NCBI GenBank assembly: GCA_000467715.1
Contig: AJFK01001027.1
Coordinates: 30,050-94,049 of the forward strand
Length of the DNA: 64,000 nucleotides
Direction of reading: 5' to 3'
DNA from: Hysterium pulicare CBS 123377
Taxonomy: Eukaryota; Ascomycota; Dothideomycetes; Hysteriales; Hysteriaceae
Part shown: piece by piece, positions 34,589 through 46,337 of the stretch
Numbering within the stretch: position 1 is the first letter of the stretch
Layout: each line of letters starts with the position of its first letter
Position numbers and translations under genes: made by a program
The notes under the pieces: model-generated
The model's input: only the letters and a program-made list of their open reading frames with translations
What the model was told of the DNA's origin: nothing
Database searches by the model: none

Positions 34589-35055
34589 GCATCCACTATG
34601 CAGAGAAGTGGTTTAGCCAATTGTTATTTAGGTAGATACCCCCGCATCGGATTTACAATTTGTTGGAGTCCGGCTGCGCATCAAGCTCTTGATGACTCTT
34701 ATTGATGTCCGCGTATAATGTTTGAGCTTGGTAACGCTATTTCAGAGGAGTATCTTGTCCTTTGAGGAGGTCGAGATTGTCCCCTGCTAGCCTTCTGCTA
34801 TTGTATGTGCGGGAAAAGAGAACCTTGGATTCTAATAGATTATTACATTCTCTAGGCCCTACTTTATTAACATATTATCTACACTTTAAGGACAAACCTA
34901 ACCTCGGGAGACCTTAACGGAGTTCCCTGCTGGGACACAGAAATGTTGACATGTGAATAGCTAAGCTTTTTAGGGCTGCAGGAAGCTTTTGGACCCCTCT
35001 ATACCTAAGCTTTCTTCCTCAAGCTCCACCTCCATCAACCAACTATTCGACAAAC
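34589..35055. other. Intergenic spacer with a decayed repeat
   Basis: 467 bp. It holds repeat copy B (34668-34767), then AT-rich sequence to about 34900. The last 100 bases are C/T-rich and form the RPP40 leader. Confidence 0.55.
34668..34767 (+). repeat. Decayed 100-bp repeat, copy B
   Basis: Direct-orientation partner of 27626-27725, about 7 kb away. The shared blocks TGCGCATCAA, CGCGTAT and AGAGG keep order and spacing. AT-rich DNA follows both copies. Confidence 0.6.
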
Positions 35056-36384
35056 ATGTTCGACTTCTCTAAGAACGAGACTCCCGCCTCAAAATGTTAC
35101 TATACGCATAGCCTCCTCCCGAATTACATTGACCCCGCTCATCCTCCGAATAAGAAGAAACCATTCGCAACCTTCCAGTCTCAGCCATTCTCACACACGG
35201 TATGAGGACCTAAGGATGGAAATACGGAGGAACAATTGCTGATTGTAGAGATCAGCTAGATTTGATATTACCTGAAGAGCTATACGAATTCATTCGGCAG
35301 CGCTTAGATGGCGATGCGGGGACATTGCGCTACGCGCGCGTTTTCATGAAGCTGGAGGAGATGATCTCTGGGGACTTTTTCAACGAGTATATCAAAAAGG
35401 GTACATTACAGATCTAATGCATTGGGTTGGTACGGAGTCTGAAGAGTGGTAGGGAATATTATGATGCTCTCGGAGGGCCGTCCGAAGGTTGACAATGTCT
35501 TCTCGTTATACGAAGGTACGTCAAACTCTGCAAAAAATCGCGGCAATGGCACATGCTGAATTGGTTTTAGGCGTACTGAGACTCGAGCTCGATCGACCTA
35601 CCTACGAACGCTGCGGCTTGGTGGGAAACCCTATTGAGGATGGAGGCAGGAAACACAAAAAGTCGCGATATGGTTCGTCTCTTACCTACAATTGCGGAAG
35701 CCATGACTTATACTAGGTCCAAGTGATCGAGTTTAACCTCCGCGCACCAAATATGCTTCATGGGAAGAGAGGCTTCGAACGACTCGTTTGGGCCTGCAAG
35801 AACGTACTGAACAATTCTCTAACATGCTTGTTCTACGATTTAGAGTCACCGGAGGGAGGAAAGGGTATTCGTCGCTACCATGCAGGGATGTCTTCTTAAA
35901 GCTGACCAATAAACTAGAAGCTCCCATATCAAAGCATCATCCCTTTCTCTACGATGTGAAGCCAACCTCTACGGCTCTCAGCAACATCTTCGTACCGCAA
36001 CTCCCACCTTTATCCGACCTCTACAACCCCGATGATTCAATTGCACTCTTGGAATACCTACATGTAATCTCCTTGGATTCCCCGCGCATCTGTGCAAATG
36101 ACAGAATAGATCCGTACCTCAGCCGCTACGAAGTTCCGACTCTGATCTCCAACGAAGAGAATGCTACAGAGGTCAGGACGCTTGTTAGAGTAAGGTGGAG
36201 AGGGTTTATTCCGCCTAGATTCGTGAGAGAGCTGTATATGATTATAAGGAGGAGTTTGGTGGAGATGAAAGGGCGAGAAGGAAAGTGGTTTGCGATGACG
36301 GGGACTGCGTTTGGTGGGTATGGGGGATGTTATACTGTTATGCAGTTTCATGGAAGGGATACGTTGGTCTGGGAGTGTGAGTAG
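35056..36384 (+). CDS. RPP40: RNase P/MRP protein subunit, Rpp40 family
   Basis: Six exons: 35056-35199, 35256-35400, 35453-35515, 35571-35672, 35724-35864 and 35918-36384, giving 353 aa. The five introns are 51-56 bp, and each junction restores conserved text: PFSHT-LDLILPEELYEFI, YIKKG-NIMMLSEGRP, SLYEG-VLRLELDRPTYERCGLVG, KKSRY-VIEFNLRAPNMLHGKRGFERLVW and GGK-EAPISKHHP. The N-terminus MFDFSKNETPASKCYYTH and the linked blocks fit fungal Rpp40 homologues. Rpp40 is a protein subunit of the RNase P and MRP ribonucleoproteins that process tRNA and rRNA precursors. The fourth intron ends in AAG rather than YAG; the nearer TAG would break frame. The last exon is the most divergent from what I recall. 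Confidence 0.87.
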
Positions 36385-39300
36385 AAAGAAAAGTAGTAAT
36401 GGTAGAAGCCAGAGGCATAACATCGGAACTCGAATCGAGTTCAGGTCTAAGTCTACATACCTAGCATCTTGCGGTGAGAGACATGATTATTCAGATCTGC
36501 CTAAGCTCTAGCCTTGAGTTTCTATTCAATCTCGGATCAAGGGTTCGAGCAAATCAAAAAGCTATCCAAATACCACACAGGCGGCTAAAGACTAACAGTG
36601 ACCGAGGCCGTGACTGATGTTGGGACTGTGAGCTTCGGGGATGTCATGGGGCTTTGATACATATTCACCTCAGACGCACACTCCGACGCAATTCGTTCAT
36701 ACCGATTTCAGGCTCTAGGAGTATATTGGTCAGTCACTCCTCGTAGTAGACCTTGATGCTAAGTCTCAGTATGAAACAGAGCTGCCCCTTTTTATTGGAG
36801 CTCAGTAATGGTAAGCATCATCATCCAAAATCGGAACCCTCAGTTAGTCTCTGTGTTTTGTGTCTTTACCTTTCCGACATGGGAGATTTTCGTTGTGGAT
36901 AGTTTTGACTTCTCCACCACCCCCAGTCCACTCGCCATGCGACGACAACAACTCCTATTGTGAGTCCCTCCACATTCAGCTAGCAGAACGCATCTTTTGA
37001 TACTGTGAGCAGGTACAGGAGAGTGCACACATGATTGGGTTGTGAGTGTTCGTTAAACAAAGCACTGTCCTTGTCTTTCATTATGAAGAAGGAATTAAGA
37101 CAGAAGACTGGGAAGTACTTATATCTTGGAGAGGAAGAAGGGGAGCTCGATGGTGGCTAAGCTGGAGGATGTCGAAGGGCATGTGACATCAGTACACTGT
37201 TGCTGACTTAGCTCCAGGGCACTTCGTGGTCTATAAAAGGCTTATAAGACTCCGAGCGGACTTTCTTCCTTACACTACTCCACTCCCTTTCGAGCTGAAA
37301 ATTACCCAAAAGGCTATGTAGATTGGGATCATGTCTCTGCGTCTCTTGGCGGGACCAATCCCACTTGCACACCAAAAGCAACCAACCTCCCGATGCATGT
37401 GTACATACAATTTGCCATTCTGCTCTCTGACGAGGGATAACAGTGGTGGATCCCATCATTACGGCTAGTTGGAGGTGATGAATGACTATCAAAAGCACTG
37501 ACGGAGTACAGCATGAAGCTCATTTGTGCTCCTGGGGTCTATATTACCCGGCCCATCACATACTCTTCCCTCATTCGATTCCAAGGTTCTCCTCCTAACA
37601 TATCACCTAGTGCGATATTAGGTTTTTTTCAGCAGACACTCCCATATGCAGCGTGTTCTTCTAAATGTTGGAGACTTCTATCCGCCATGACTCTGTAGAA
37701 CTTAAGACTTTTGGTATCAAAGACGAGTACGGACTCTGCCAGTCCGCAACCTCTCCACATATGTATGGAGTGAGAAATCTTCTGGCTGCGAAGCACAAGA
37801 CGGAACCGGCCTTCGTGGGGGAAGAAAAGGTGTTGTGGAACAAAGGAAGAAGATTTTATACCCTGGGAAAAGAGCTGATTCTTATCTGACTAATACTCCA
37901 GCAGCAGAGCACTGCATTCCCCCTTTTCTCAACACTCCACAACCAGGCATGTTCACCAAGCTATTTGCCGGATCTAGGCCAAGATGCGAACTAGCTTTAA
38001 GACTTTTCTCAGGGTCAGAATGATCCACAAAGACCCATGATTAAGAGGCTCACGAGACTTTTTTCCACTGGGACTCTTCGGCCAGAGACTGCATGTGACC
38101 TCAACACTGGTCCGCGGCTTAATAATTCCAATGCTTTTTGTTTATAAAAAGTCTTTCCCGGCGCTTCAACTACTCTTCTTCACAACTTCCGTTCCTTCAA
38201 TTCCCCTACCACCTTCCAAATATGTGCGTGGTGGATTGAGTATCCTAGCCTTGCGATAAATGCACCTTATGGGACCGGATTGGCGTGGACCTTCGCGGTA
38301 ATCAAGTTATCCAGATCTTATGGCTCACGTATGGGATCTTAACTGTGACTGAGCTGAGCTTTAGTGTTTGGTTTCGATCAAACACGATTCAGCGACCACT
38401 TGATGTTTTTATACATGACGACAGAAAGCAAGGATGGGGTCTCCTGGATTGGACTATCGTCCAAGTTAGAGGACATTTCACATAAGTATGAGATGGAATA
38501 GTGGTGATGAACATCATCTTTTAAAAACCATGATAGAGATCTAGCGTTATAACCTGCTTTAGTAACCTTCATCTTGGTCTTTAGAACGCGATTGAAAGCA
38601 TCTTGATTCTTACACGGACGAACTGAATCTCTGCCGCAACCATTGATACATCCACCATGGAGATCTTTGGTCATCCACTAGATACCACATCTATAAGAAT
38701 AGCTCCTCGCTTTCTTCTTTTCCTTCTCCACCTTCATCCACTCGTAAGGACTGAGCCATCAAAACCGGCTATTCCAGACTTGGCATGTGCTCTTGTGTGT
38801 GCGGTTACCCACCAGACAGCTCCCAAGGTGGGTACTCGATGTATCTTGTTCTCTGCGGCGAAACAAACACCATTGCAACTCCTAGGCTACCTTGGAGCTC
38901 CGCTGTGCTGTCTGGATCGAACCAGGATACGAAGACGAGCATGCCCATGGTCATTCGGGAAGGCCACTTCGTATGTTCAACAATACGCCCGCTTCGCGAG
39001 GTATGCTGGGCAGAACCATCGAAGAAATGACAAAAAGAATATCATGTGGGGCTGTTTTCTGGGTTATGGATCAATCTGAACGAGACCCATAAGCAATGGG
39101 TCTTGCCGTTCTCCAAACAGGGGCTTGGAACGAGAAATGGGGAACGCGGTGTTGTTGGCGGAGGGAAGGCTGGCTAGGGGCACTGGAGAAATGAAAGCGG
39201 TAAAGGCATTGGTGGATATGTGTGGAAGCTTAGCTTTCGTAAGGATGGATTTCTTCATCACTCCTTGATACTGGTGAATAGTGCCATTGAAGTGACTAGA

Positions 39301-40341
39301 AGAGTGGTCTCCTTTGCTGGAACCCGGTTCCAAACCCCCGACTCGACCTTTTAATTTGAATAAAGAGACTCGGTCTCCGGCAAAAGCGAACCATAGATGA
39401 TGCTGCGAAGCATGAGTTTGGCAGACCAGGACCATTGTACTTCAGTCTTTTTCCCAGCGGGAGCCCCACACTCATGGCAAGGAAATCGGGGTTGTTCTGG
39501 AACACCCACGCGGGACATTGGCTGATCTTTGTCTGATTTCTTGTAGTGAGCACTTAGCGACCGGCATCTGTGAAGAAAAGACCAGAGCAGGTAGGATAGG
39601 TAGTTTATATAGACAAGAGATTTGGGAAGAAGAAAGTAGAATTAAACGACACGTGACGAACATACCGCCTTTTCCGAGTCAGGGACAGTAGTTCGTTTAG
39701 TTATGAGGGTGTTCATCACTAAGATTTGATCGCCATCATCGATGTTTAAAGATGCGACGTCCCCTATATTCCTGCTTCGACCCGAACACTTTCCCCAAGT
39801 CCATTGGAGTCTTTGAGTGTGAATTGTTCTGGCGGTTTGAAGATTATCAGGCCCAGGAAGCGGACAGCTCATGTACAGGGGCCGTGATGATAATTGATTC
39901 AGGTCTAGACTCCAATTGATGAAATTAGATCATCAGTTTGTTGGGCAATCTCCTCCGGCCATAATAACATTGTTGTGAGGAGCATGTTCGGCTCTGCCGC
40001 ACCAGCTGGGTGGCGTTTGTGTGTGGAGGGCGATATCCGTGATGAGGGAGGCATTGAAATATGTAAAAGATTGAAGACAAAGCGCTAAGAATGAGGCACG
40101 TGAGTGCCGAGTCAGTCCATCATGTGGTCAAGTTGCGGTGTGAGAGCTTTCGTATACGAGCGTTACATGACATGAGAAAGAGAAAATCCTTGTTTCCAAC
40201 ACCTCTACGCCACGGCATGGTATATGTACGCCCACACTAGAAACCATACATCAAAATATAGTAAAGAAAACCAACCTTTGTTCTAACGGCAAGTTGAGAA
40301 GAGAGAAAAAGACCATACAAACGATACGAAAAGAATGAAAT
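36385..40341. other. Four-kilobase gene-poor region
   Basis: No frame on either strand shows a known domain. Several short frames exist (plus 38657-39079; minus 38378-38674, 39064-39435, 39296-39553, 39642-39872), and the minus set between 39.06 and 39.87 kb might be exons of a diverged gene, but I could not join them in a defensible model. A 17-bp inverted repeat lies at 36426-36442. The segment next to 40342 is the 3' flank of the laccase gene. Confidence 0.5.
36426..36442. repeat. Short inverted repeat GAACTCG-AAT-CGAGTTC
   Basis: Perfect 7-bp arms around a 3-bp centre, 42 bp after the RPP40 stop codon. It could be a hairpin in the 3' UTR or a chance palindrome. Confidence 0.6.
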
Positions 40342-42565
40342 TCAATGTCTCGGTCCTGCCGTATACCTCGTCTTCAACGCCCCATCACGCTTATCCCTCA
40401 CCTTCAGCCCCGAATCTGTCATGTTATATAGATGCGGACCATTCCAATACTCATTCCACGTCTTACAGCCGTCCGTAAGCGTCGAAGTATCACCAATAGA
40501 GCCTTTGATTTCGTCTCTTCTTTCCAGGAACTGCATACTGAGGCCCTGAGCAACATGCCATGCTATCTGAAAATCTATTAGTAAGGTCCGGCCTGAGGTT
40601 AATGAGATCGACTTACATGGCAATGCATTAGCCAAGTTCCAGGGTTATCTGCGAGGAAAGCTAGAATTACGTAACCACCGGCTGGCATGGTGGTAACGTC
40701 TCGACGAGTCGGGTTCGTAAAAGTCAGGTCGGTAGTTGAACCATCCCACGTGCCGTTGCCTTTGCCGAGAATGTGGAAGTCGTGGCCATGAAGATGGATG
40801 GGATGAGCGAGCGCCACAGGAGTGATGGTTTGGATATACCAGGCATACCACTGGTTCGCGTTTGGAGCTTCGAAGACGTTTGAGTTGGGGCCATAGTTCG
40901 TGTCGCCATTTATGACATCAAGGAGAGTTGGCTGATCCCAATCAGCGATCATAGCGGTACCATTGATGAGCCATCTGAAGAGGTTATCCTGGCTTGCATT
41001 CTGTGAAGAATTCAAGGTGATTTCCTGAGGGATGACGGTGGTTGGCACTGTTTGTGGCCAGAAGGGCGTGAGTGTTGTTTCATCATTGCAGTCCGTATTG
41101 AGGGTGACACCAGTTGTTGTAGGGTCGTCATCATCGGATGCTCCGTCGTAATGAAGGATGGCACCTATCTGGATGCCAGTGCCTACCATTGCATTGCTAC
41201 TGCAAGAGCCTATGCCAACGCGAAACCAGTAATTGTCAACTGTTTGGTTCGCGGTGATGATTACATCGTAGCGTTGCCCTGCAGCTCATGGTCAGCAGAA
41301 TTGTTCGGGATATATTGCGGGGGATCCGAAACGCACCGATATTTATAGCAAGCTGTGTCGCAATATAAGGCTTGATGGGAACGAAATCGGAGGTAATTAC
41401 GGTAAATGGATGTCCGTCCTTCCAAAAGCGTTAGCCCGGTCTGTTTTATCCAGATTGATTACCTGAACGAGCAATGTCTTACCAACGATACATGCATAAA
41501 CGAATCAGCACTCGTGTTGATCAGTCTGATTCGGTACCTCTTTCCCTTGGTGACGTTCATTCTGAAGTAACTGCCACCTCCGTCGGCATTCACCATCGTT
41601 CCGTTGACGAGTATATTGTCTGGCACCGGCGGGCCAGTCAAAGAATGTTGTGCACGCTCATTCAGCAGAAATGCTGGCAGGTAGTACCAATCAGTCATCG
41701 GAAGCACACCAAGGTCTTCGTCATAGTTCGCAGTAGCTGGGCCATTTATGAGGATACTTCCGAGGACGCCATCTGTGTATTGAACGCTATGGTGGCTGGG
41801 TATTCCTTAGCTTTTCCCTTAAGTTTACATGCTCTTGTTATTTACCTGTGATACCAAGAGGTCCCGAACTGAGTGCATTTGAAAGTATAGGTCTTCGTCT
41901 GACCCGGAGCAATGGGGCCTGCCAGCCTCGTCAGCGGCTGGGTTTGCCTAAAGCAGGGGCTGGTCTGAGACCATGCTTACATTCTGTGACCCCACCAACA
42001 CCATCCATCTGATTTGTGTGCAGCTGGCGAATGCCATGCCAATGAATCCCCGTACCGTTATTCATCAAGGAATTCTTCACATTGATGACCAGAGTATCGC
42101 CCCAGTCTAAATCTAAGTAAGTATCTCTCCAAATGACAATGGACCATTAAGGTTTCAGAAACCTACCCGCCATGATGACTGGTCCGGGATATTGCCCATT
42201 GATAAGCATAGCTTCGCGCTCTCCATTCCCATCAGGGTCAACGGTCGTATTTGTTATCTCTAGGTTGTACTGTATGCCTGATAAGTCACAGCATCCAATA
42301 GGAACGAGAAACGGCTTACTGTTACGGTCTTACCAGCTGGTGGCAGCTTCTTATCAAAATCGGTTGATACGCTGTAGCCATTATTCCAACAATTTCTGGA
42401 CGAAGGAGCGTTTGTACATGCTCCATCAGGAACTTTTGTGCTTGTACTAGCTTGTCGTTCAACCAAGGCAGGTCGAAGTGCTTCTACAGCACCGTGCTGT
42501 GGGAGAGTAGCAGCGAGAGAGAGGGGGATAGTAAGGAATAAGCTTGTTGGCTTAAAGAATAACAT
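40342..42565 (-). CDS. Ascomycete laccase (multicopper oxidase), secreted
   Basis: Eight exons on the minus strand: 42565-42320, 42269-42167, 42106-41981, 41918-41846, 41795-41483, 41418-41337, 41278-40617 and 40566-40342. They give 609 aa; introns are 50-64 bp. A signal peptide (residues 1-19) and short propeptide come first. Copper motifs: HWHG (138-141), HSH (182-184, in WYHSHHS), HPIHLHGH (473-480) and HCHIAWH (533-539) with the type 1 Cys 534 and axial Leu 544, which usually marks a higher redox potential than Met. The C-terminus holds DSGL (586-589), the plug at which ascomycete laccases are trimmed, then a 20-residue basic tail. It oxidises phenols with reduction of oxygen to water; roles include pigment synthesis and lignin or phenol breakdown. 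Confidence 0.95.
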
Positions 42566-45029
42566 GTTGCTGTAGACCTTTGTTTGAATTCTAAAGATAG
42601 GAGCCTTAAAATGAAAGTAGGCGAAAATCCTCCGAGGATCTCGGATTAGAGGCTGGAAAGTCAAAGGAGAGGATACAGCAATGAAAATAATATCTCAGGT
42701 AAAGGCCTGGGTAAATATATAGTTTGGTCCTGAAGCAAATGTCAGGCCAAAGAATCCCGGAAACCTGTTGCCGACGGATTGACATGCGAGTTGACGTACG
42801 CATTGCTCACAAGCCATCATGTTCCAAAACATTGACTGAGATACAGCCCTGTTGTGAGCTAGGATGATGTTTATGCACTGGCTTGAACTGAAAGCCATGA
42901 GAGCGAGCTCTCGTAATGGTGCCTGCGCCGCGATCTCAGGCCTTAGTGATGGGGTTGAATTCCTCGCGATTTAGATTAGAAGGGAGGAAAGGATCTAGTT
43001 GGATGTCTCGACCGTCGTCGCAAGCTAACGATCATGTATCTATTTTGAGACGAGGCGTGAAGCTGTGGAGTGGGAAGAAGCATGAGCTGAGCCTGCGTGT
43101 AAACCTGGAGATGAGCTCTAAGAAAAGATATCGAGCTTCATGGGGAAAGATGGTGAACGAGACCGTTGCGAGTCTGGTATAGCGGCTTCTAGATAGGTCT
43201 CGTGAACACCCTTAACGTGGAAAGCCACGAATTTCTAGGTTCAAGATACAAGGAGCAATACACTGCAGGCGTTTCGTTTCAGCTGTTGAAACGAATGAGG
43301 TCGTGTAGACCCCGGATTCATGTAGGTGAGGTTCCTGGCAAGTTCTCGCGTCAGAGGCCCTGATGCATGCGCCACAATATAATCTTTTGAACCGCGCATC
43401 TGCAGTCTCAAACAGCATTATGAGTGGCCGAGTTTATCGAGATGCGATCCAGGTTCGCGTGGCTCGCGCGAGAATTAGAAGGCGCACATGGGTGGGCCTT
43501 ATCCGTGAACACATTCGACGCCGACGTTTCATACAGAATAGATCCCGAGAGTAATGGGGCTGGATGAGGCTGAAGAAGCAGGGAACAGGCAATCACGAAA
43601 TTCGATGCAGGCCTTATGCAACTGCGGATGTTGTGTGATGAGAAGATGTAGGAACAGCATCGTGCATGAGCGAGATCTTCCGAAGCCGCCTTGCGACGTA
43701 TGCTGACAGATTCGCCAGCTCAGTATTGGAAGAGCCAGATAGGCGTGAAAATGGGTTGAAAGTACACCATGACGAAAGTGAAATGTAGAAGCTGAGAGGA
43801 TCTTGAGGTTGGAGACCTCAGGTACTCGCATGGGCGTGATGTGGAGGAGCCGTAATCGTTTCTTCTCACCGAATATGTTTCAAATTGAAAATCGTTGTGG
43901 TTACACAGAGGAGCTCATCCATTGCTCCGAGTCGAGGCCAAAACTAGGAGAGAAGGTGGCAGGCGGCACCATCCGTTGCCTTCGTCCATGTTATGCGAAG
44001 TAGCTCGTCCGGTTCATGAACGATCAGCCACGATTCCAGACTGATGGAGTCAACCAATTTGGTAGAATGGCGGTTTCCTGGCCGAGTTCATTCCAACATC
44101 CGGGCTGTAGGGCAAGCCAAGACAGGTTGTTGGGACTCATGCCAAGGACAATATATTCAATCCTGCTGTATGATGCATGTAGGTACGGAAAGCTCGGCAG
44201 TAGCTCGAAGTTCCAAAGATACCTATGTACATGCAAGGGTACCTGCAGTCAGAAATCAGTGTCATCCGTCACATTGAGTTTGGGAATAATGAATGCTACG
44301 CCTCGTGGTAGCCCTTCTCGGCGACCGTGCCAGGAGGCTCTTGATGTCAGGCCGTGAGCGGAGCCGGCCCCAAGGCTGAAGAGGATGGCATACGGACGTG
44401 GTGATGCCAGGATGGAGGAGAGGAGGGTCGGTCGTCTCAAGCAATACGGCTGGGAGTCGCTAAAAATACGGAGGTCAGGATGTTGCGCAAGGAAATCGTC
44501 CCATGCTACCGTACGTCGGCTTATTCGGCAGCTTGTGTGGCGTCCACTCGCATCGTCCTTCTCTCCACAGTGCTCCATCTCCATCAACAACATCAATACT
44601 CTTCTGCAGCACATCCTCATCACCACTCCGCTCTCCACACCGCTACCACCCGCTTCCTACACTATGTGGCGCGGGTCTAAGCTATGCAGATACCTACGAT
44701 GGAGCAGCTTACCCTTCTTTGAAACTAAGTGGTACTATTTCCTGATTTCTTCCCGCTTCTCGGTTTCCCGTCGTGAAGCTTAGATCATGGCTCACTGCAA
44801 TCTACTATTTGCATCCTTCCCGTAGGAGCCTGACTACTGCCTAGACGGTTTCGATGATCGGATAGAGGGGAGTCTCACACAGCGTGAGATATCTTAGCTT
44901 CAGCTCTAAAAAAGTAAGGCGAAGGAGCAGGTACAAAAGAGCGTGCGTTCCTGTCTGACTATCTCTTCTCGTAAATCAGGTTGAAGTGATCGTCCTCAGT
45001 TATTCGATTTCCCTCGTTAAGATACAGTC
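42566..45029. other. Divergent intergenic region between laccase and secreted protein genes
   Basis: About 2.5 kb. The laccase promoter is at its left end. On the minus strand, frames at 44249-44638 and 44024-44236 abut near a TGCAG acceptor and could be exons of an unrecognised gene, but no donor or start can be fixed. A C/A-rich tract lies at 44560-44660. No known domain is seen. Confidence 0.45.
42713..42721 (-). promoter_or_regulatory. TATA-like box of the laccase gene
   Basis: TATATATTT on the minus strand, about 150 bp before the laccase start codon. It is the best TATA match upstream of any gene here and fits a regulated, inducible promoter. Confidence 0.5.
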
Positions 45030-46337
45030 ATGTATTGCACTCGTTTCTTCGCCCTCTCAGCATCGACAGTCCTTCTTTCATTAGCCCTCGCCAATGTTAA
45101 TTCTACATGTGATACATTTGGCATTGATTTCGTAGATGGAAACACCTACTTCATCAACACCCTGTTAAATGACGACTTCACTTGTGTCTCGCAGTTCGAG
45201 GGGTGCAATGCAGACGTTGCGGATGTTGTCCTGGTGGACCCGTCTGGAGAAGAGTACCTCTGCTCTGATATCCCAACAACGCCAGATGATACTTCCCAGA
45301 TGTCGACATGTCCTATCGAAAAGTCCCAGATGGTCTCGGGGCTGTGGAGAATCGTGGTTTTGGGGAACAATGGCGATGGCAATCCACTCGCTGCTGAAAG
45401 AGGTAACGTACTTTGCAGAACGATCCAATTGTTTAACCCCTGACATGTGATTAGATGTTACGCTCGACTGTGGTCCGCAGGCGACAACAACAGTCACCGC
45501 AACAGCAACTTACAATATCACTTCTACGCCGACTTCTACGATCACTGTTCTATCGACTATTCTGACTACTTCAACTTTTGGACCAACTGCAACTTTCACT
45601 CTTCCATCAAAGACGGCTCATCGAACTATAACAGTCACGCCACCTCCAGTGACTTCAACTGTTACCAAGGTCTTTACGAGACACCGTTGGACTTGGACGA
45701 AATCCCAGAGTATCAAGACTTCAACTGTCACGGCCAGCTGCACGGTTCCACCCAAGCCGCAGTGGCCTGATAAGCGCGCCACCTATACACCAACTCTCGT
45801 CCATCTTAAGGCATCTGCAACCCCCAAGCCGCATAGATACACTCGCCGTATGGACCGTGCTATTGATGTTGAGTACGCTCGTAAACGCGTTGAGGCTGCC
45901 AAGCTTAAACGTGACCTCAAGGCCAGAGCTATGGAAATCGAGGAGCGAGCTCCAGACGCACCAACTCTTACAATTACTGCCCCTCAGGCTGTTAACACGA
46001 CGATTACGTACACAGCTGGTGCTGTGAGCACGACTGAAACTGATCTCACAACCAGCACTGTTTCGACGACCCTGCCCCCTTCGACTGTTTACTCTGGTAT
46101 ATCTACTTCGACTATTACGCTTCCGACAAAGACGAAGACCAAATACACTCTCTCTTACACAACTCAATACACTACAAAGACTATTGTCGCCACGTAAGTA
46201 CATTCTCTTCTCAAAATGCACTTGCGACGCTAACACTACGACCTAGATGGACTAAAACTACTACAATTACACCAAGTGCCTCAGCTACGGCATGCAAAGA
46301 ACGCGGAGGTCATTGGGGTGGAGGCTACCGATGGTAG
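45030..46337 (+). CDS. Secreted Thr-rich protein with a cluster of dibasic sites
   Basis: Three exons, 45030-45402, 45455-46193 and 46247-46337, give 400 aa; introns are 52 and 53 bp, with CTGAC and CTAAC branch sites. Signal peptide: about residues 1-21 (FFALSASTVLLSLALA). Residues 22-130 form a Cys-containing domain (six Cys: TCDTFG, FTCVSQFEGC, LCSDI, TCPIEK, DCGP). A Thr/Ser-rich stalk follows (about 130-210). The segment at nt 45765-45920 holds the dibasic sites DKR, YTRR, ARKR and KLKR within about 50 residues, which Kex2 could cut. A second Thr-rich region leads to a Gly/Trp-rich end (CKERGGHWGGGYRW). There is no GPI signal. Probably a wall or extracellular protein; I do not recognise the family. 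Confidence 0.8.
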
